Assembly (NCBI RefSeq): GCF_001426085.1
Contig: NZ_LMRR01000007.1
Span: 143,903 to 207,902, forward strand
Direction of reading: 5' to 3'
DNA from: Rhodococcus sp. Leaf278
GTDB taxonomy: Bacteria; Actinomycetota; Actinomycetes; Mycobacteriales; Mycobacteriaceae
Length of the DNA stretch: 64,000 nucleotides
Below the pieces are notes generated by a model. The model was not told the DNA's origin. It saw only the letters and a list, made by a program, of their open reading frames with translations, and ran no database searches. Positions 53,061 through 62,244 of the stretch are shown here, piece after piece (the first letter of the stretch is position 1; each line of letters starts with the position of its first letter). A program made the translations under genes and the position numbers.

Positions 53061-53432
53061 ATGGACGATCACACGGAGCAACTCGACAAGACGTTCGCGG
53101 CGTTGGCAGACCCCACTCGTCGCGACATGGTGGCGCGGCTCGCCGGCGCAGATGCAAGTGTCAGCGAATTGGCGGAGCCGTACGACATGAGCCTCCAGGC
53201 CGTATCCAAGCACGTGAAGGTGCTCGAGGAAGCAGGCCTGGTCACCCGCAGCAAGGATGCCCAGCGTCGGCCGGTGCATCTGGATGCGCAGGTGTTCGGC
53301 CTCATGGCGAAATGGATCGAGCGCTATCGACAGGAAGCAGAACAACGCTATCGACGCCTCGACGCCCTGCTGGACAGCATGGACATCGAGGACAACCCGA
53401 CGAAGGCCCCGGACACGAAAGAAGCGTCGTAA
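53061..53432 (+). CDS. ArsR family regulator (SRPBCC-linked)
   Basis: A 123-aa ArsR winged helix of the type that precedes AHSA1/SRPBCC genes, seen from FAALADPTRRDMVARLAG, SVSELAEPYDMSLQAVSKHVKVLEEAGLV and an Arg/Glu-rich C-terminus. No metal-binding cysteines are present. ATG 53061 has GAGGAG upstream and is preferred over an upstream in-frame start at about 53001 within the palindrome. The next gene starts 3 bp later. Confidence 0.9.
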   Translation: MDDHTEQLDKTFAALADPTRRDMVARLAGADASVSELAEPYDMSLQAVSKHVKVLEEAGLVTRSKDAQRRPVHLDAQVFGLMAKWIERYRQEAEQRYRRLDALLDSMDIEDNPTKAPDTKEAS

Positions 53433-53434
53433 CC

Positions 53435-54466
53435 ATGTACGAAACCGAGATCCTTGCGGACGAGAAAGTACCCACGATCGAGATCGTTCGAGAGTTCACT
53501 GCAACGCCGGAGCAGGTGTTCCGCGCCCACATAGATCCCGAGCTGTATCGGCAGTGGGTGGGCCCCAGATCGTTGACGACGCGAATTCTGAAGTGGGAGG
53601 GCCGCACCGGAGGTTCCTGGGCATTTGCCAACGATCGGGACGGTGAAGAGATCGCAGCCTTCTTCGGCAGCTTTCACGAGGTCAGGGACAACGAGCGGAT
53701 CGTGTGGACGTTCACCTATGAGGGCCAACCCGATTCGGTTGCCCTCGAGACCCTCACGTTCGAGGGCCGCGACGGCGGCGGCACGCTCCTGAGAGTGCTC
53801 AGCGTGATGTCCGACTTCGCAACTCGGGACGGCATGCTGTCCAGTGGCATGGACGTCGGGGTGAGGGAGGGCTACGACAAACTCGACGAACTGCTCGGGC
53901 AACGAACAGAGCCGGCCCAGCAGCACCTACAGGACGCGGCAACCTTCACCGCGCTCGTCGAGTCCGCCTCGTCCGAGGACTGGTCACGCCCGAGCCCGGT
54001 ATCGGACTGGGCCGCAATCGATGTCGTGAAGCACCTGATCGAGTGGTCTCGCGGCTTTCTATTCGGCGGAGCGGGAATCGAGTTCCAGCCCCTGGACATC
54101 GATGCCGACCCGAAAGCCGCGTGGAAGCGTCACGATGCCGACATCCAGGCCATTCTCGACGACCCTTCCGACCGCATGTTGAGCAACCCGCACACCGGCG
54201 ACATGCCGGTGGACGAGGCGATCGACATGTTCTACACCGCCGACATCTGGATGCACTCCTGGGACCTGGCGAAAGCCCTTGGCCTCGAACCCGACTTGGG
54301 CGAGGAGCGCTGCGCTGCGGCCCTCGATGCCATGCGACCGATGGAACAGATGCTACGAGACAGCGGGCAGTACGGGCCCGCCGTCCCGGTTGGCGACGAC
54401 GCGTCCGCTCAAGACAAGCTGATGGCCTTCATCGGCCGTGACCCGGCCTGGCAGGCGGGTCGCTAG
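53435..54466 (+). CDS. SRPBCC (AHSA1)-TIGR03086/DinB-like fusion protein
   Basis: A 343-aa protein joining two domains. Residues 1-155 are an AHSA1-type SRPBCC fold (EIVREFTATPEQVFRAHIDPELYRQWVGP, SFHEVRDNERIVWTFTYEG). Residues from about 170 on are a TIGR03086/mycothiol-dependent maleylpyruvate isomerase N-terminal-like domain of the DinB fold, with metal histidines in VVKHLIEWSRGFLF and DIWMHSWDLAKALG. The two usually occur as separate proteins. It begins 2 bp after the ArsR stop. Function unknown; a small hydrophobic ligand and a thiol partner are plausible. Confidence 0.85.
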   Translation: MYETEILADEKVPTIEIVREFTATPEQVFRAHIDPELYRQWVGPRSLTTRILKWEGRTGGSWAFANDRDGEEIAAFFGSFHEVRDNERIVWTFTYEGQPDSVALETLTFEGRDGGGTLLRVLSVMSDFATRDGMLSSGMDVGVREGYDKLDELLGQRTEPAQQHLQDAATFTALVESASSEDWSRPSPVSDWAAIDVVKHLIEWSRGFLFGGAGIEFQPLDIDADPKAAWKRHDADIQAILDDPSDRMLSNPHTGDMPVDEAIDMFYTADIWMHSWDLAKALGLEPDLGEERCAAALDAMRPMEQMLRDSGQYGPAVPVGDDASAQDKLMAFIGRDPAWQAGR

Positions 54467-54472
54467 CCGTAC

Positions 54473-55678
54473 TCAGAGGTACTTCTTCAGCTCCATCTTC
54501 GCGATCGACATCTTGTGGACCTCGTCCGGACCGTCGGCGAGCCGCAGCGTCCGCACGTGCGCATACATCATCGCGAGCGGGAAGTCGTTGCTCACACCGC
54601 CGCCGCCGTGCACCTGGATGGCACGGTCGATGATCTTCAGCGCCATCTCCGGTGCGGCAACCTTGATGGCTGCGATCTCGGTGCGCGCTTCCTTGTTCCC
54701 GACGGTGTCCATCAGGTAGGCGGCTTTGAACGTCAGCAACCGCGTCTTCTCGATCTCGATTCGCGCCTCGGCGATCCAGTCCTGGATGTTCGAGCGCATC
54801 GCCACCGGCTTGCCGAACGTCACTCGCGATGCCGCACGGCGACAGAGCAATTCGAGCGCGCGCTCGGCCACACCGATGGTGCGCATCGCGTGGTGGATAC
54901 GGCCCGGTCCCAAACGAGCCTGACTGATGGCGAAGCCCTCACCCGGCCCCTTCAACACGTCCTTGGCCGGCACTCGCACATCCTCGAAGAGCACCTCGGC
55001 ATGGCCTTCGCGGTCGACGTAGCCGAAAACCGGCAGATTTCGCAGGACAGTGACACCTGGTGCGTCGATGGGTACCACCAGCATCGACTGTTGACGGTGG
55101 GTGGCCGCCTCTGGATCGGTCTTGCCCATGACGATGAGAACCTTGCAGTTCTTGTGCATCGCGTTGGACGTCCACCACTTTCGACCGTTCAGAATGAAGT
55201 CGTCGCCGTCGCGGTCCATCTTCATCGCGATGTTGGTGGCGTCGGAGCTGGCCACGTCGGGCTCGGTCATCGCGAAGGCAGAGCGAATCTTGCCGTCCAA
55301 CAACGGCTTCAAGTACTTCTCTTTGTGCTCGTCGGTGCCGAAGAGCGTGAAGACCTCCATGTTGCCCGTGTCCGGTGCGTTGCAGTTGCAGGCCTCGGGG
55401 GCGAGCAGGCTGCGTCCCATGATCTCGGCGAGCGGCGCGTATTCGAGGTTGGTCAGGCCTGGCCCCCACTCAGGGTGCGGGTGGAACAGATTCCACAGTC
55501 CACGTGAGCGCGCTTCCTTCTTCAGGTCCTCGAGGATCGGCGGGTGGAAGTGCGGGTCCCCGGCTTCGAGCATCTGCTGCTCGTACACGGCCTCGGCCGG
55601 GTAGACGTGAGAGTCCATGAATTCCAACAGATCCGACTCGAATTTCTTCGCGCGATCGCTGGTCTCGAAAAATGCCAC
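54473..55678 (-). CDS. Acyl-CoA dehydrogenase
   Basis: A 401-aa FAD enzyme of the acyl-CoA dehydrogenase family, ACAD10/11-like. [17 protein letters not shown] (flavin site), the [18 protein letters not shown] segment, [14 protein letters not shown] and the C-terminal [10 protein letters not shown] are family hallmarks. It oxidises an acyl-CoA to the enoyl-CoA. It starts 9 bp after the SDR gene, forming an operon, and converges with the SRPBCC gene. Confidence 0.92.
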   Translation of the reverse strand: MAFFETSDRAKKFESDLLEFMDSHVYPAEAVYEQQMLEAGDPHFHPPILEDLKKEARSRGLWNLFHPHPEWGPGLTNLEYAPLAEIMGRSLLAPEACNCNAPDTGNMEVFTLFGTDEHKEKYLKPLLDGKIRSAFAMTEPDVASSDATNIAMKMDRDGDDFILNGRKWWTSNAMHKNCKVLIVMGKTDPEAATHRQQSMLVVPIDAPGVTVLRNLPVFGYVDREGHAEVLFEDVRVPAKDVLKGPGEGFAISQARLGPGRIHHAMRTIGVAERALELLCRRAASRVTFGKPVAMRSNIQDWIAEARIEIEKTRLLTFKAAYLMDTVGNKEARTEIAAIKVAAPEMALKIIDRAIQVHGGGGVSNDFPLAMMYAHVRTLRLADGPDEVHKMSIAKMELKKYL

Positions 55679-55687
55679 GGTGGGCCC

Positions 55688-56509
55688 CTATCGGTTGTTG
55701 TCGAGCAAGCTGTCCTGGTAGCGACGCATGCCGCGTAACCACCGGTCGTAATCGGCACCCTTGTTGCGGTACATGTCCAGTACGTTCTCGTGCGGCAGGA
55801 TCAAGAACTGCTCGCGGTCCATCGCGCCCAGCACCACATCGGCAACGTCGAGGGGTTCGAGCACAGCGCCGGCGCTCAGAACCGCCGCAGTTGCCGCCGC
55901 TCCCAACGCATCTCCGGATTCGCGTCCCTCGTAGAGCAGTTTGGTGTTGACACCCATCGGGCACAGGCAACTGACGCGAATTCCTCGGTTGCCGTACGTG
56001 ACGTTCAACCACTCCGCGAATCCGACTGCCGCGTGCTTGGTGGTTGCGTATGTGGCCGAACCGATCTGGGTAAGTAGGCCTGCCGCTGAGGCGGTGCTGA
56101 CGAAATACCCCTCACCGCGCTCGAGCCAGCCCGGCACCAACAGCTGAGCGGCCCGGATGTGGGCGCGAACGTTCACATCGAACGAGAGATCCCAGTCCTG
56201 TTCGGTGGCGTCAAGCCCGGGTGCGCCGCTGATGCCTGCGTTGGCGAAGTAGAGATCGACCGGACCGAACGATTCCTCGGCCTGCGCGATCAGCCGCTCG
56301 ATATCGGCGATGTTCGACGCGTCCGCAGCAACCGCAACGGCCGTCCCCGGCCGGTCTCGTTCGATGGCGTCGACCACCGCTTCCGCCGTCTTTCCGTCGA
56401 GGTCGGAGACGACGACGCGTGCGCCGTGCTCCGAGAGTCGAGCAGCGATGGCCCCGCCGATTCCGCCACCACCGCCGGTGACGATGGCGACCTTGCCTTC
56501 TACCTTCAT
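55688..56509 (-). CDS. Short-chain dehydrogenase/reductase
   Basis: A 273-aa SDR with TGGGGGIGG cofactor motif (residues 11-19), the DLDG NAD-preference acidic residue, NAG (90-92) and the catalytic Ser, Tyr154 and Lys158 (YATTK). It is followed by an acyl-CoA dehydrogenase, so it may work on the same acyl or alcohol substrate. The ATG at 56509 is preferred over an upstream start. A TTGAA-N6-TTCAA repeat lies 14 bp upstream. Confidence 0.88.
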   Translation of the reverse strand: MKVEGKVAIVTGGGGGIGGAIAARLSEHGARVVVSDLDGKTAEAVVDAIERDRPGTAVAVAADASNIADIERLIAQAEESFGPVDLYFANAGISGAPGLDATEQDWDLSFDVNVRAHIRAAQLLVPGWLERGEGYFVSTASAAGLLTQIGSATYATTKHAAVGFAEWLNVTYGNRGIRVSCLCPMGVNTKLLYEGRESGDALGAAATAAVLSAGAVLEPLDVADVVLGAMDREQFLILPHENVLDMYRNKGADYDRWLRGMRRYQDSLLDNNR

Positions 56510-56522
56510 GCCCCAGGTATAG

Positions 56523-56545
56523 TTGAAGTCAGATTCAAGTTCAAC
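56523..56545. promoter_or_regulatory. Candidate operator upstream of the SDR-ACAD operon
   Basis: TTGAA (56523-56527), TTCAA (56534-56538) and TTCAAC (56540-56545) form an inverted repeat plus a direct copy in the short promoter region. No regulator gene is next to it, so the binding protein is unknown. Confidence 0.3.
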
Positions 56546-56579
56546 CCTTGTTGCATGAACACCCTGGTCAGAGGTTGTT

Positions 56580-57401
56580 TCACGCACGCGGTCGCGACGG
56601 GTCGGTGATCCATCCCGACCATGACCCCGGATACAGAGCAGCGTCGATGCCCGCCAACTCGAGGGCGAGAATCTGATGCGCCGCGGTCACCCCGGACCCG
56701 CAATAGACGGCGACCTCTTTCCCTGCCGGCACAAGTCCACCAAATGTGCCATTGAGTACCTCCGGAGCCAGAAAACGTCCGTCCGAATCGACGTTGTCGG
56801 TCGTCGGCCGGTTGATTGCGCCCGGGATGTGACCGGCCACGGGGTCCACCGGCTCCACCTCGCCGCGGAACCGTTCGGGTGCCCGCGCGTCGAGCAGCAC
56901 GTTGTTCCGTGCGAAGTCCAGCACGTCGTCGACGTCGAGAACTCGTGCCAGTGATGGGCGCGCGGTGAACGATCCGGCGGCGGCGATCGACGGTTCGGTG
57001 CCGATCGGGAATCCGGCGGCCACCCACTGAGCAAGTCCGCCGTCGAGGACGCGCACGTCCGCGTGCCCGAAGTAGCGCAACAGCCACCATCCCCGCGCCG
57101 CCGCGGTCGCCGGTCCTCCGTCGTAGACCACGACCGAGGAGTCGTCACTGACCCCTGCTCCGCGCATCGCCGCGACGAACGTGTCCGCGTCGGGCAACGG
57201 ATGCCGGCCACGGTCATTCGGCGGTGCCGCCAGTTCGGTGCCGAGGTCTACGAATTGCGCAGTCGGGATGTGCCCCGCCTCGTAACCTGCTCTGTCGCTC
57301 CCGTTCTGGAGGGTCCACCGGATGTCGAGGACGACAGGGGGCCGTCCCATCTCGAAGAGATCGTGCAGTTCGGTGGCAGAGATCAGCGGCGAAGGGCTCA
57401 T
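56580..57401 (-). CDS. Thiosulfate sulfurtransferase (tandem rhodanese)
   Basis: A 273-aa two-domain rhodanese. The C-terminal domain has the catalytic Cys234 in YCGSGVTAAH; in the N-terminal domain the equivalent is Asp94 (YDGGPATAA), the usual inactive first domain. It moves sulfane sulfur from thiosulfate or 3-mercaptopyruvate to a thiol acceptor. It is divergent from an old yellow enzyme gene. Confidence 0.9.
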   Translation of the reverse strand: MSPSPLISATELHDLFEMGRPPVVLDIRWTLQNGSDRAGYEAGHIPTAQFVDLGTELAAPPNDRGRHPLPDADTFVAAMRGAGVSDDSSVVVYDGGPATAAARGWWLLRYFGHADVRVLDGGLAQWVAAGFPIGTEPSIAAAGSFTARPSLARVLDVDDVLDFARNNVLLDARAPERFRGEVEPVDPVAGHIPGAINRPTTDNVDSDGRFLAPEVLNGTFGGLVPAGKEVAVYCGSGVTAAHQILALELAGIDAALYPGSWSGWITDPSRPRA

Positions 57402-57466
57402 AAGGATTCGACGCTAACAGCCTCGCCCGGGGAATAGCTCGGTGTTGCATGAGGTTGTGCGCAGGC

Positions 57467-58612
57467 GTGACCGAAACTGCATCCACAACTCAGCATCTGT
57501 CCACCGCCGGGCTCTTCGAGCCGTTCGAGGTCAAGTCGCTGAAGCTGCGTAACCGCTTCGCCATGGCTCCGATGACGCGCGCCTTTTCTCCAGACGGCAT
57601 CCCCGGCCCGGATGTCGCCGAGTACTACCGCAAGCGCGCCGCCGGCGGCACCGGTCTCATCATCACCGAGGGCACCTACATCCCCGACCCCGCCGCGGGT
57701 CCCCACACCCGTGTTCCACGGATCTACGGCGACGCCAGCCTGGAAGGCTGGAAGGGCGTCGTCGACGCGGTACACGCCGAGGGCAGCGCAATCATCCCGC
57801 AGCTGTGGCACCTCGGCGTCGAGCGTGGCACCGAGCCACGCCTGTTCCCCGATGTCACCACGGTGAGCCCCTCCGGCATTGCACTCGACGGCTCTTCGGT
57901 CGGCAGAGCCTTCACCGACGCCGACCTCGACGAACTCACCTCGCAGTGGGTACAAGCGGCGGTCAACGCGAAGAACACCGGATTCGACGGCCTCGAACTG
58001 CACGGCGCTCACGGCTACCTTCTCGACGAGTTCCTCTGGGCCACAACCAATGTGCGCGACGACCAGTTCGGCGGCTCACTCGAAGCCCGCACCCGTTTCC
58101 CAGCGCAGGTCGTTGCTGCGATTCGTGCAGCCGTCGGCGAGGACTTCGCCATCGTGTACCGATTCTCGCAGTGGAAGAGCAACCACTTCGACGCTCGGAT
58201 CGCGCAGAACCCCGAGGAGCTCGGACGCGTCCTGACGCCCCTCGTCGACGCCGGTGTGGACGTGCTCCACGCCTCGACCCGCCGACATTGGGATCCCGCG
58301 TTCCCCGAGCTGGACGGCCACGACGGCAAACTCGGCCTGGCAGGCTGGACACGCAAGCTCACCGGGGTTCCGACCATCACCGTCGGATCGGTCGGCCTCG
58401 ATTCGGTGTTCACGTCGGCATGGTCGGAGGATGCCGCGTCGGGTGTGACCGGATTGGACGCTCTCGTCGGTCAATTCCAGGACGGCGAGTTCGATCTGGT
58501 GGCCGTCGGACGCGCGTTGCTGTCCGATCCCGAGTGGGTGAACAAGGTGGGCGACGGCCGCGTGGACGAGCGCATCGAATTCACGCGCGATCACATCCAG
58601 CACCTGGTCTGA
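57467..58612 (+). CDS. Old yellow enzyme family NADH:flavin oxidoreductase
   Basis: A 381-aa FMN (beta/alpha)8 oxidoreductase. The FMN site starts at RNRFAMAPMTRAFSPDG, the active-site His pair is in the LHGAHGYLLDEFLW segment, and the C-terminal phosphate site is in VGRALLSDPEWVNKVGDG. Such enzymes reduce activated alkenes. The GTG at 57467 is preferred because the core begins soon after; ATG 57449 in the same frame adds six residues. Confidence 0.9.
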   Translation: MTETASTTQHLSTAGLFEPFEVKSLKLRNRFAMAPMTRAFSPDGIPGPDVAEYYRKRAAGGTGLIITEGTYIPDPAAGPHTRVPRIYGDASLEGWKGVVDAVHAEGSAIIPQLWHLGVERGTEPRLFPDVTTVSPSGIALDGSSVGRAFTDADLDELTSQWVQAAVNAKNTGFDGLELHGAHGYLLDEFLWATTNVRDDQFGGSLEARTRFPAQVVAAIRAAVGEDFAIVYRFSQWKSNHFDARIAQNPEELGRVLTPLVDAGVDVLHASTRRHWDPAFPELDGHDGKLGLAGWTRKLTGVPTITVGSVGLDSVFTSAWSEDAASGVTGLDALVGQFQDGEFDLVAVGRALLSDPEWVNKVGDGRVDERIEFTRDHIQHLV

Positions 58613-58654
58613 CACCCGGTCGGGCAATTCACATCGCAACCTGATTCGATTCGA

Positions 58655-58687
58655 GTGGGGCTCGACACTGTTGGTGTCGAGCCCCAC
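58655..58687. terminator. Strong bidirectional hairpin terminator
   Basis: GTGGGGCTCGACAC (58655-58668) and GTGTCGAGCCCCAC (58674-58687) are exact reverse complements around a 5-nt loop, between the convergent old yellow enzyme and CGNR genes. Confidence 0.8.
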
Positions 58688-58795
58688 GATCGTCGGCGTC
58701 GATAGTACTGCCACAACCGACCGATCGAGTTCCGTTGTGGCGATACGAGACTGGTACGGCGTTTCTCCCCCGAGCCCCGCTCCCGCGCGCCGAAG

Positions 58796-59311
58796 TCAGT
58801 CGCCTGCCGCCCGGGCACGGTGCCGTCGGGCCTTCATTTTGTTGCCGCACGTGGCCATCGAGCACCACCGCGCGGTGCCCGCACGCGAGCGATCCAGCAG
58901 AAACAAGCGGCACTCGTCGTTCGCACACGGGCGCAGTGCGCCAGGCAAACTCTCACGAATCCCCGCCCAGGCCAGCACAACCCGTGCGGCCAGTCGGCGA
59001 TCCTCGGCCACCCGCAAAACCCAGTGAAGCGCGTCATCGGTCAGCACCGGCACCCGCGAGAGGTCGCGGAGATACCTGCTCAGCGACGACGGTGACGCCT
59101 CACTGCGCACCACCCGCTGGATGTCGTCACGCAGGTCGCGGCACACCCGAAGTTCTTCGGCGCTTCCGGTCCCACCGCGTGCACTGAGCCAGTCTCGGCC
59201 GTCCGCGTCGTCCGCCAGCAGATCGATTGCCCGCTCGTCGACCACCGGCGTGGTGTTGAGCAGGTCGATCAGCAGTGCTTCGTCGATCGCCCGCGCCTCC
59301 TCGGTGTTCAT
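58796..59311 (-). CDS. ABATE/CGNR zinc finger regulator
   Basis: A 171-aa protein with an N-terminal ABATE-like helical part and a C-terminal CGNR zinc finger (CANDECRLFLLDRS and WCSMATCGNKMKARRHR, with Lys in place of the final Arg of CGNR). It is a probable stress-type transcription factor. On the minus strand TATGGT ends 6 nt before the ATG, so its mRNA may be leaderless. It is divergent from the alpha/beta hydrolase gene. Confidence 0.86.
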   Translation of the reverse strand: MNTEEARAIDEALLIDLLNTTPVVDERAIDLLADDADGRDWLSARGGTGSAEELRVCRDLRDDIQRVVRSEASPSSLSRYLRDLSRVPVLTDDALHWVLRVAEDRRLAARVVLAWAGIRESLPGALRPCANDECRLFLLDRSRAGTARWCSMATCGNKMKARRHRARAAGD

Positions 59312-59317
59312 GTAACC

Positions 59318-59323
59318 ACCATA
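59318..59323 (-). promoter_or_regulatory. Leaderless -10 of the CGNR gene
   Basis: TATGGT on the minus strand lies 6 nt before the ATG. This fits a leaderless start, the same pattern as in the GntR gene. Confidence 0.4.
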
Positions 59324-59347
59324 GACCGCTTGACAGGTTACGTCTAC

Positions 59348-59374
59348 TGTGGTTCGGTCATCGGAGTAACCACA
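59348..59374. promoter_or_regulatory. Inverted repeat in the CGNR/hydrolase divergent region
   Basis: TGTGGTT (59348-59354) and AACCACA (59368-59374) are exact reverse complements 13 nt apart. A further GTAACCAC at 59312-59319 and GGTTAC at 59336-59341 repeat parts of it. It is a candidate binding site for the CGNR protein. Confidence 0.45.
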
Positions 59375-59397
59375 TCAACTACCCATAGGGGTTATCC

Positions 59398-60279
59398 ATG
59401 GTCACCGTTCATCACCACACCACCACCGTCGACGGACTCGAAGTCTTCTACCGCGAGGCCGGCAATCCGTCCGATCCCACCATCGTGCTGCTTCACGGAA
59501 CACCCGCCAGCTCGTTCATGTTCCGCCACCTCATCCCGTTGTTGAGCAACAGCTTTCACGTGATCGCTCCCGACCTCATCGGCTTCGGATACTCGGCGGC
59601 TCCGTCCGTAGACGACTTCGATTACACCTTCGACAGCCTCACCGCCGTCACCGACCACCTCCTCGACCAACTGGGTATCGACCGGTACGCGATCTACACC
59701 CAGGACTACGGCGCACCCGTCGGGTGGCGCCTCGCCCTCGGTCATCCCGATCGCATCACCGCCATCGTCACTCAGAACGGCAACGCGTACGAGGAAGGGT
59801 TCGTGGACTCGTTCTGGGCACCGCTGTGGACCTACGCGCAGAACCGCACGCCGGAAAACGCTGCGCCGCTGCGCGATGCACTCGAACTCGACGCGGTCCG
59901 GTGGCAGTACGTCCACGGTGTCTCCGATCCGACTCTCGTGAGCCCCGACGCCTGGATCCACGACCACACGCTGCTCACCCGTCCCGGCACCGACGAGATC
60001 CAGCTGAGGCTCTTCGCGGACTATCCGTCGAACGTCCGCCTGTACCCCGCTGTGCACCGCTACTTCCGCGATTCACGTCCCCCGCTCCTCGCCGTCTGGG
60101 GCAAGAACGACGAGATCTTCGGACCCGACGGTGCGCGTGCGTTCCTGCGCGATCTTCCCGACGCGGAAATTCATCTGCTGGACGGGGGCCACTTCCTCCT
60201 CGAAAGCCACCTCGACGAAGTAGCCTCCCTGATCACCGCCTTCCTGCACCGGTTCTCCGGGGCACGACAGGCAGCCTGA
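59398..60279 (+). CDS. Alpha/beta hydrolase (epoxide hydrolase/dehalogenase-like)
   Basis: A 293-aa hydrolase with the HGTP oxyanion loop (33-36) and a nucleophile Asp103 in YTQDYGAPVGW, as in epoxide hydrolases and haloalkane dehalogenases. The His is in LLDGGHFLLE near the C-terminus. The Trp that usually follows the nucleophile (QDWG) is Tyr here, so a dehalogenase role is less certain. ATG 59398 has AGGGG upstream. It is divergent from the CGNR regulator and precedes the flavin reductase fusion. Confidence 0.82.
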   Translation: MVTVHHHTTTVDGLEVFYREAGNPSDPTIVLLHGTPASSFMFRHLIPLLSNSFHVIAPDLIGFGYSAAPSVDDFDYTFDSLTAVTDHLLDQLGIDRYAIYTQDYGAPVGWRLALGHPDRITAIVTQNGNAYEEGFVDSFWAPLWTYAQNRTPENAAPLRDALELDAVRWQYVHGVSDPTLVSPDAWIHDHTLLTRPGTDEIQLRLFADYPSNVRLYPAVHRYFRDSRPPLLAVWGKNDEIFGPDGARAFLRDLPDAEIHLLDGGHFLLESHLDEVASLITAFLHRFSGARQAA

Positions 60280-60358
60280 TCGAAAACCTGCGCTCGATTC
60301 CGTGCCATTACCTCGAATAGCCAAGTAGAACAACAGTATCCGAGAAAGGTCAGACGTC

Positions 60359-62221
60359 ATGCGAGCAGCTGACGACCATGTCACGAGCCAGTGGCATCCG
60401 GGGGAAGAGACGATGCACCGTCTTCTACAGGTGCCCTACGAGGACAACCCCACTGCTCCAGGTCTGCCCGCCGCTTACGGACCCTGGATGAGTCGGAGCC
60501 CACTCGTGGCACTCGGAACAACCGGCGTCGACGACCGCGTGTGGACAACACTGCTCGGGGGCGCTCCTGGAACAGCAACCCCGGCCACGGACGGGGTCCT
60601 GCGGTTGAGGTTCCAGGCCCAGCTCGAGCCTCACACCGCAGACCCGGTGCTCGAGGTTCTCTTACGCGACGACAAGCCGAACGGACGAGGAAGGCTGGTC
60701 TCGGGCCTCGTCATCGACCTCGAGCACCGAGGCCGGGTCAAGATCGCAGGACGGATGCTCGACGGTATCGTGGCGGAAAAGAGCACGAAGACAACAACTT
60801 CAGAGACGAACGGGCCCATCGACGTCCTGGCGAACATCGTGGTCGACGAAACCCTCGGAAACTGCCCCAAGTATCTGAACAAGCGGGCGATAACACCCTA
60901 CGAAATGTCTCCGCAGTTGATCGGCGATTCACTCCCGCTACCAGCCGAGGCCCTCACCATCATCGAAAAATCCGATACCTTCCTCATCTCCAGCCGACAC
61001 GGTACGGACAGCATGGACACCAACATTCGCGGCGGGGCACCAGGATTCGTCCAGGTCTTCAGCAACTCCGAGGCCGAGGGCGTGACCCTGGTGTATCCGG
61101 AGTACTCGGGGAACCGCCTCTACCAGACGCTGGGGAACATCACCTCCGACCGGGCAGTGGGAGTCACCTTTCCCGATTTCGACACCGGCGATCTTCTCTA
61201 CCTTTCGGGAAGCGCGGAGGTACTGATCGGCGATGCTGCTGAAAGTGTTCTGCCCCATAGCAAAATGGCCGTGAGAATCGAAATCGAGGCGGTGCGTTTG
61301 GTGAGAAACGGCCTTGCGTTCAGAGGCGCGCTGCTCGAACCGTCACCGTACAACCCACCGGTTCGGAGGTTGGCCCGCGAGGTCGGCGTTTCGGGCCGGC
61401 AACCCAGACCAGCGGAGAGAACGCTTGCCTCGCTGATCCACAAGCTACCGATCACACCGACGATATCGCGGTACACATTCCGACTTACTCAGGGCGAATC
61501 GTCGACGCCGGTGCAGTGGCGAGCCGGGCAACACGTCACCCTCGACTTCTCAGCCCAACTCGATCGCGGCTGGTCGCACATGCGCGATCACGACCCGAGC
61601 TCCCTCAACGACGACTTCATCAGAACGTTCACTGTGTCGAGCGAACCGCATGCACTGGGCAACAACGAATTCGAGATCACCGTCCGAGAGCACGGACCGG
61701 TCACCGGGCTGCTGTCGCGATGGACCCCAGAGTCGGAACTTACTGTCACCGTCCTGGGCTTCGGCGGCGAGGATGACACCCGATACGCCGACACCAAGTA
61801 CGCCGACACCAAGCCGACTACCGACGACGTAGTGGTCGTGGCATCGGGGGTCGGGATCACCCCATTCATGGCACAGGCGCACGCTGCCCACGAATCCGGA
61901 CTCGCGCTGACCCTGCTCTGGAGCGTGCGCGCGGAGGACCTGGCTCTCGCCGTCGACGTCGTCGAGCGGGTCAGCCAGTTGGGGGTGGCAATCACGGTGT
62001 TCCTCACCGGACAGATGGACTCCGACAAGCTCGCCCAGCGTCGCACTCTCGAACAGCTCGGAGCCCGGATACGCACCCGAAGAATGACCGAAGCCGACGT
62101 CGAAGCCGTGGGACGCGTTGGGCGAAGACAGTTCTACGTCTGCGCTGCTCGGCCCCTGCACGAAGCAGTTCTGGAGTGGGTGGCCGGTGAAGACGTCAGG
62201 TTCGAGGCGTTCGACTACTGA
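60359..62221 (+). CDS. PNPOx-like/FAD-NAD oxidoreductase fusion
   Basis: A 620-aa protein. Residues about 30-330 form a pyridoxamine-5'-phosphate-oxidase-like split barrel. From about 355 a ferredoxin-NADP reductase-type module follows, with an FAD segment RTFTVSSEP and the NAD motif SGVGITPFMAQ, ending in YVCAARPLHEAVLEW. A 2Fe-2S domain is not attached. A 15-bp tandem duplication (YADTK repeated) lies in the linker at 61784-61813. It likely transfers electrons with the hydrolase upstream (80 bp); substrate unknown. Confidence 0.84.
   Translation: MRAADDHVTSQWHPGEETMHRLLQVPYEDNPTAPGLPAAYGPWMSRSPLVALGTTGVDDRVWTTLLGGAPGTATPATDGVLRLRFQAQLEPHTADPVLEVLLRDDKPNGRGRLVSGLVIDLEHRGRVKIAGRMLDGIVAEKSTKTTTSETNGPIDVLANIVVDETLGNCPKYLNKRAITPYEMSPQLIGDSLPLPAEALTIIEKSDTFLISSRHGTDSMDTNIRGGAPGFVQVFSNSEAEGVTLVYPEYSGNRLYQTLGNITSDRAVGVTFPDFDTGDLLYLSGSAEVLIGDAAESVLPHSKMAVRIEIEAVRLVRNGLAFRGALLEPSPYNPPVRRLAREVGVSGRQPRPAERTLASLIHKLPITPTISRYTFRLTQGESSTPVQWRAGQHVTLDFSAQLDRGWSHMRDHDPSSLNDDFIRTFTVSSEPHALGNNEFEITVREHGPVTGLLSRWTPESELTVTVLGFGGEDDTRYADTKYADTKPTTDDVVVVASGVGITPFMAQAHAAHESGLALTLLWSVRAEDLALAVDVVERVSQLGVAITVFLTGQMDSDKLAQRRTLEQLGARIRTRRMTEADVEAVGRVGRRQFYVCAARPLHEAVLEWVAGEDVRFEAFDY
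61784..61813 (+). repeat. 15-bp tandem duplication in the FAD oxidoreductase gene
   Basis: tacgccgacaccaag occurs twice in a row, encoding YADTK-YADTK between the FAD and NAD lobes. It is a simple in-frame duplication. Confidence 0.9.
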
Positions 62222-62244
62222 AGGGTGTAAGTCGAAGTCTGCAT

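Noticed and set aside
59330..59335. TTGACA as -35 for the alpha/beta hydrolase
   Set aside because: No acceptable -10 follows at 16-19 bp; the hexamer may be chance or part of the CGNR region.
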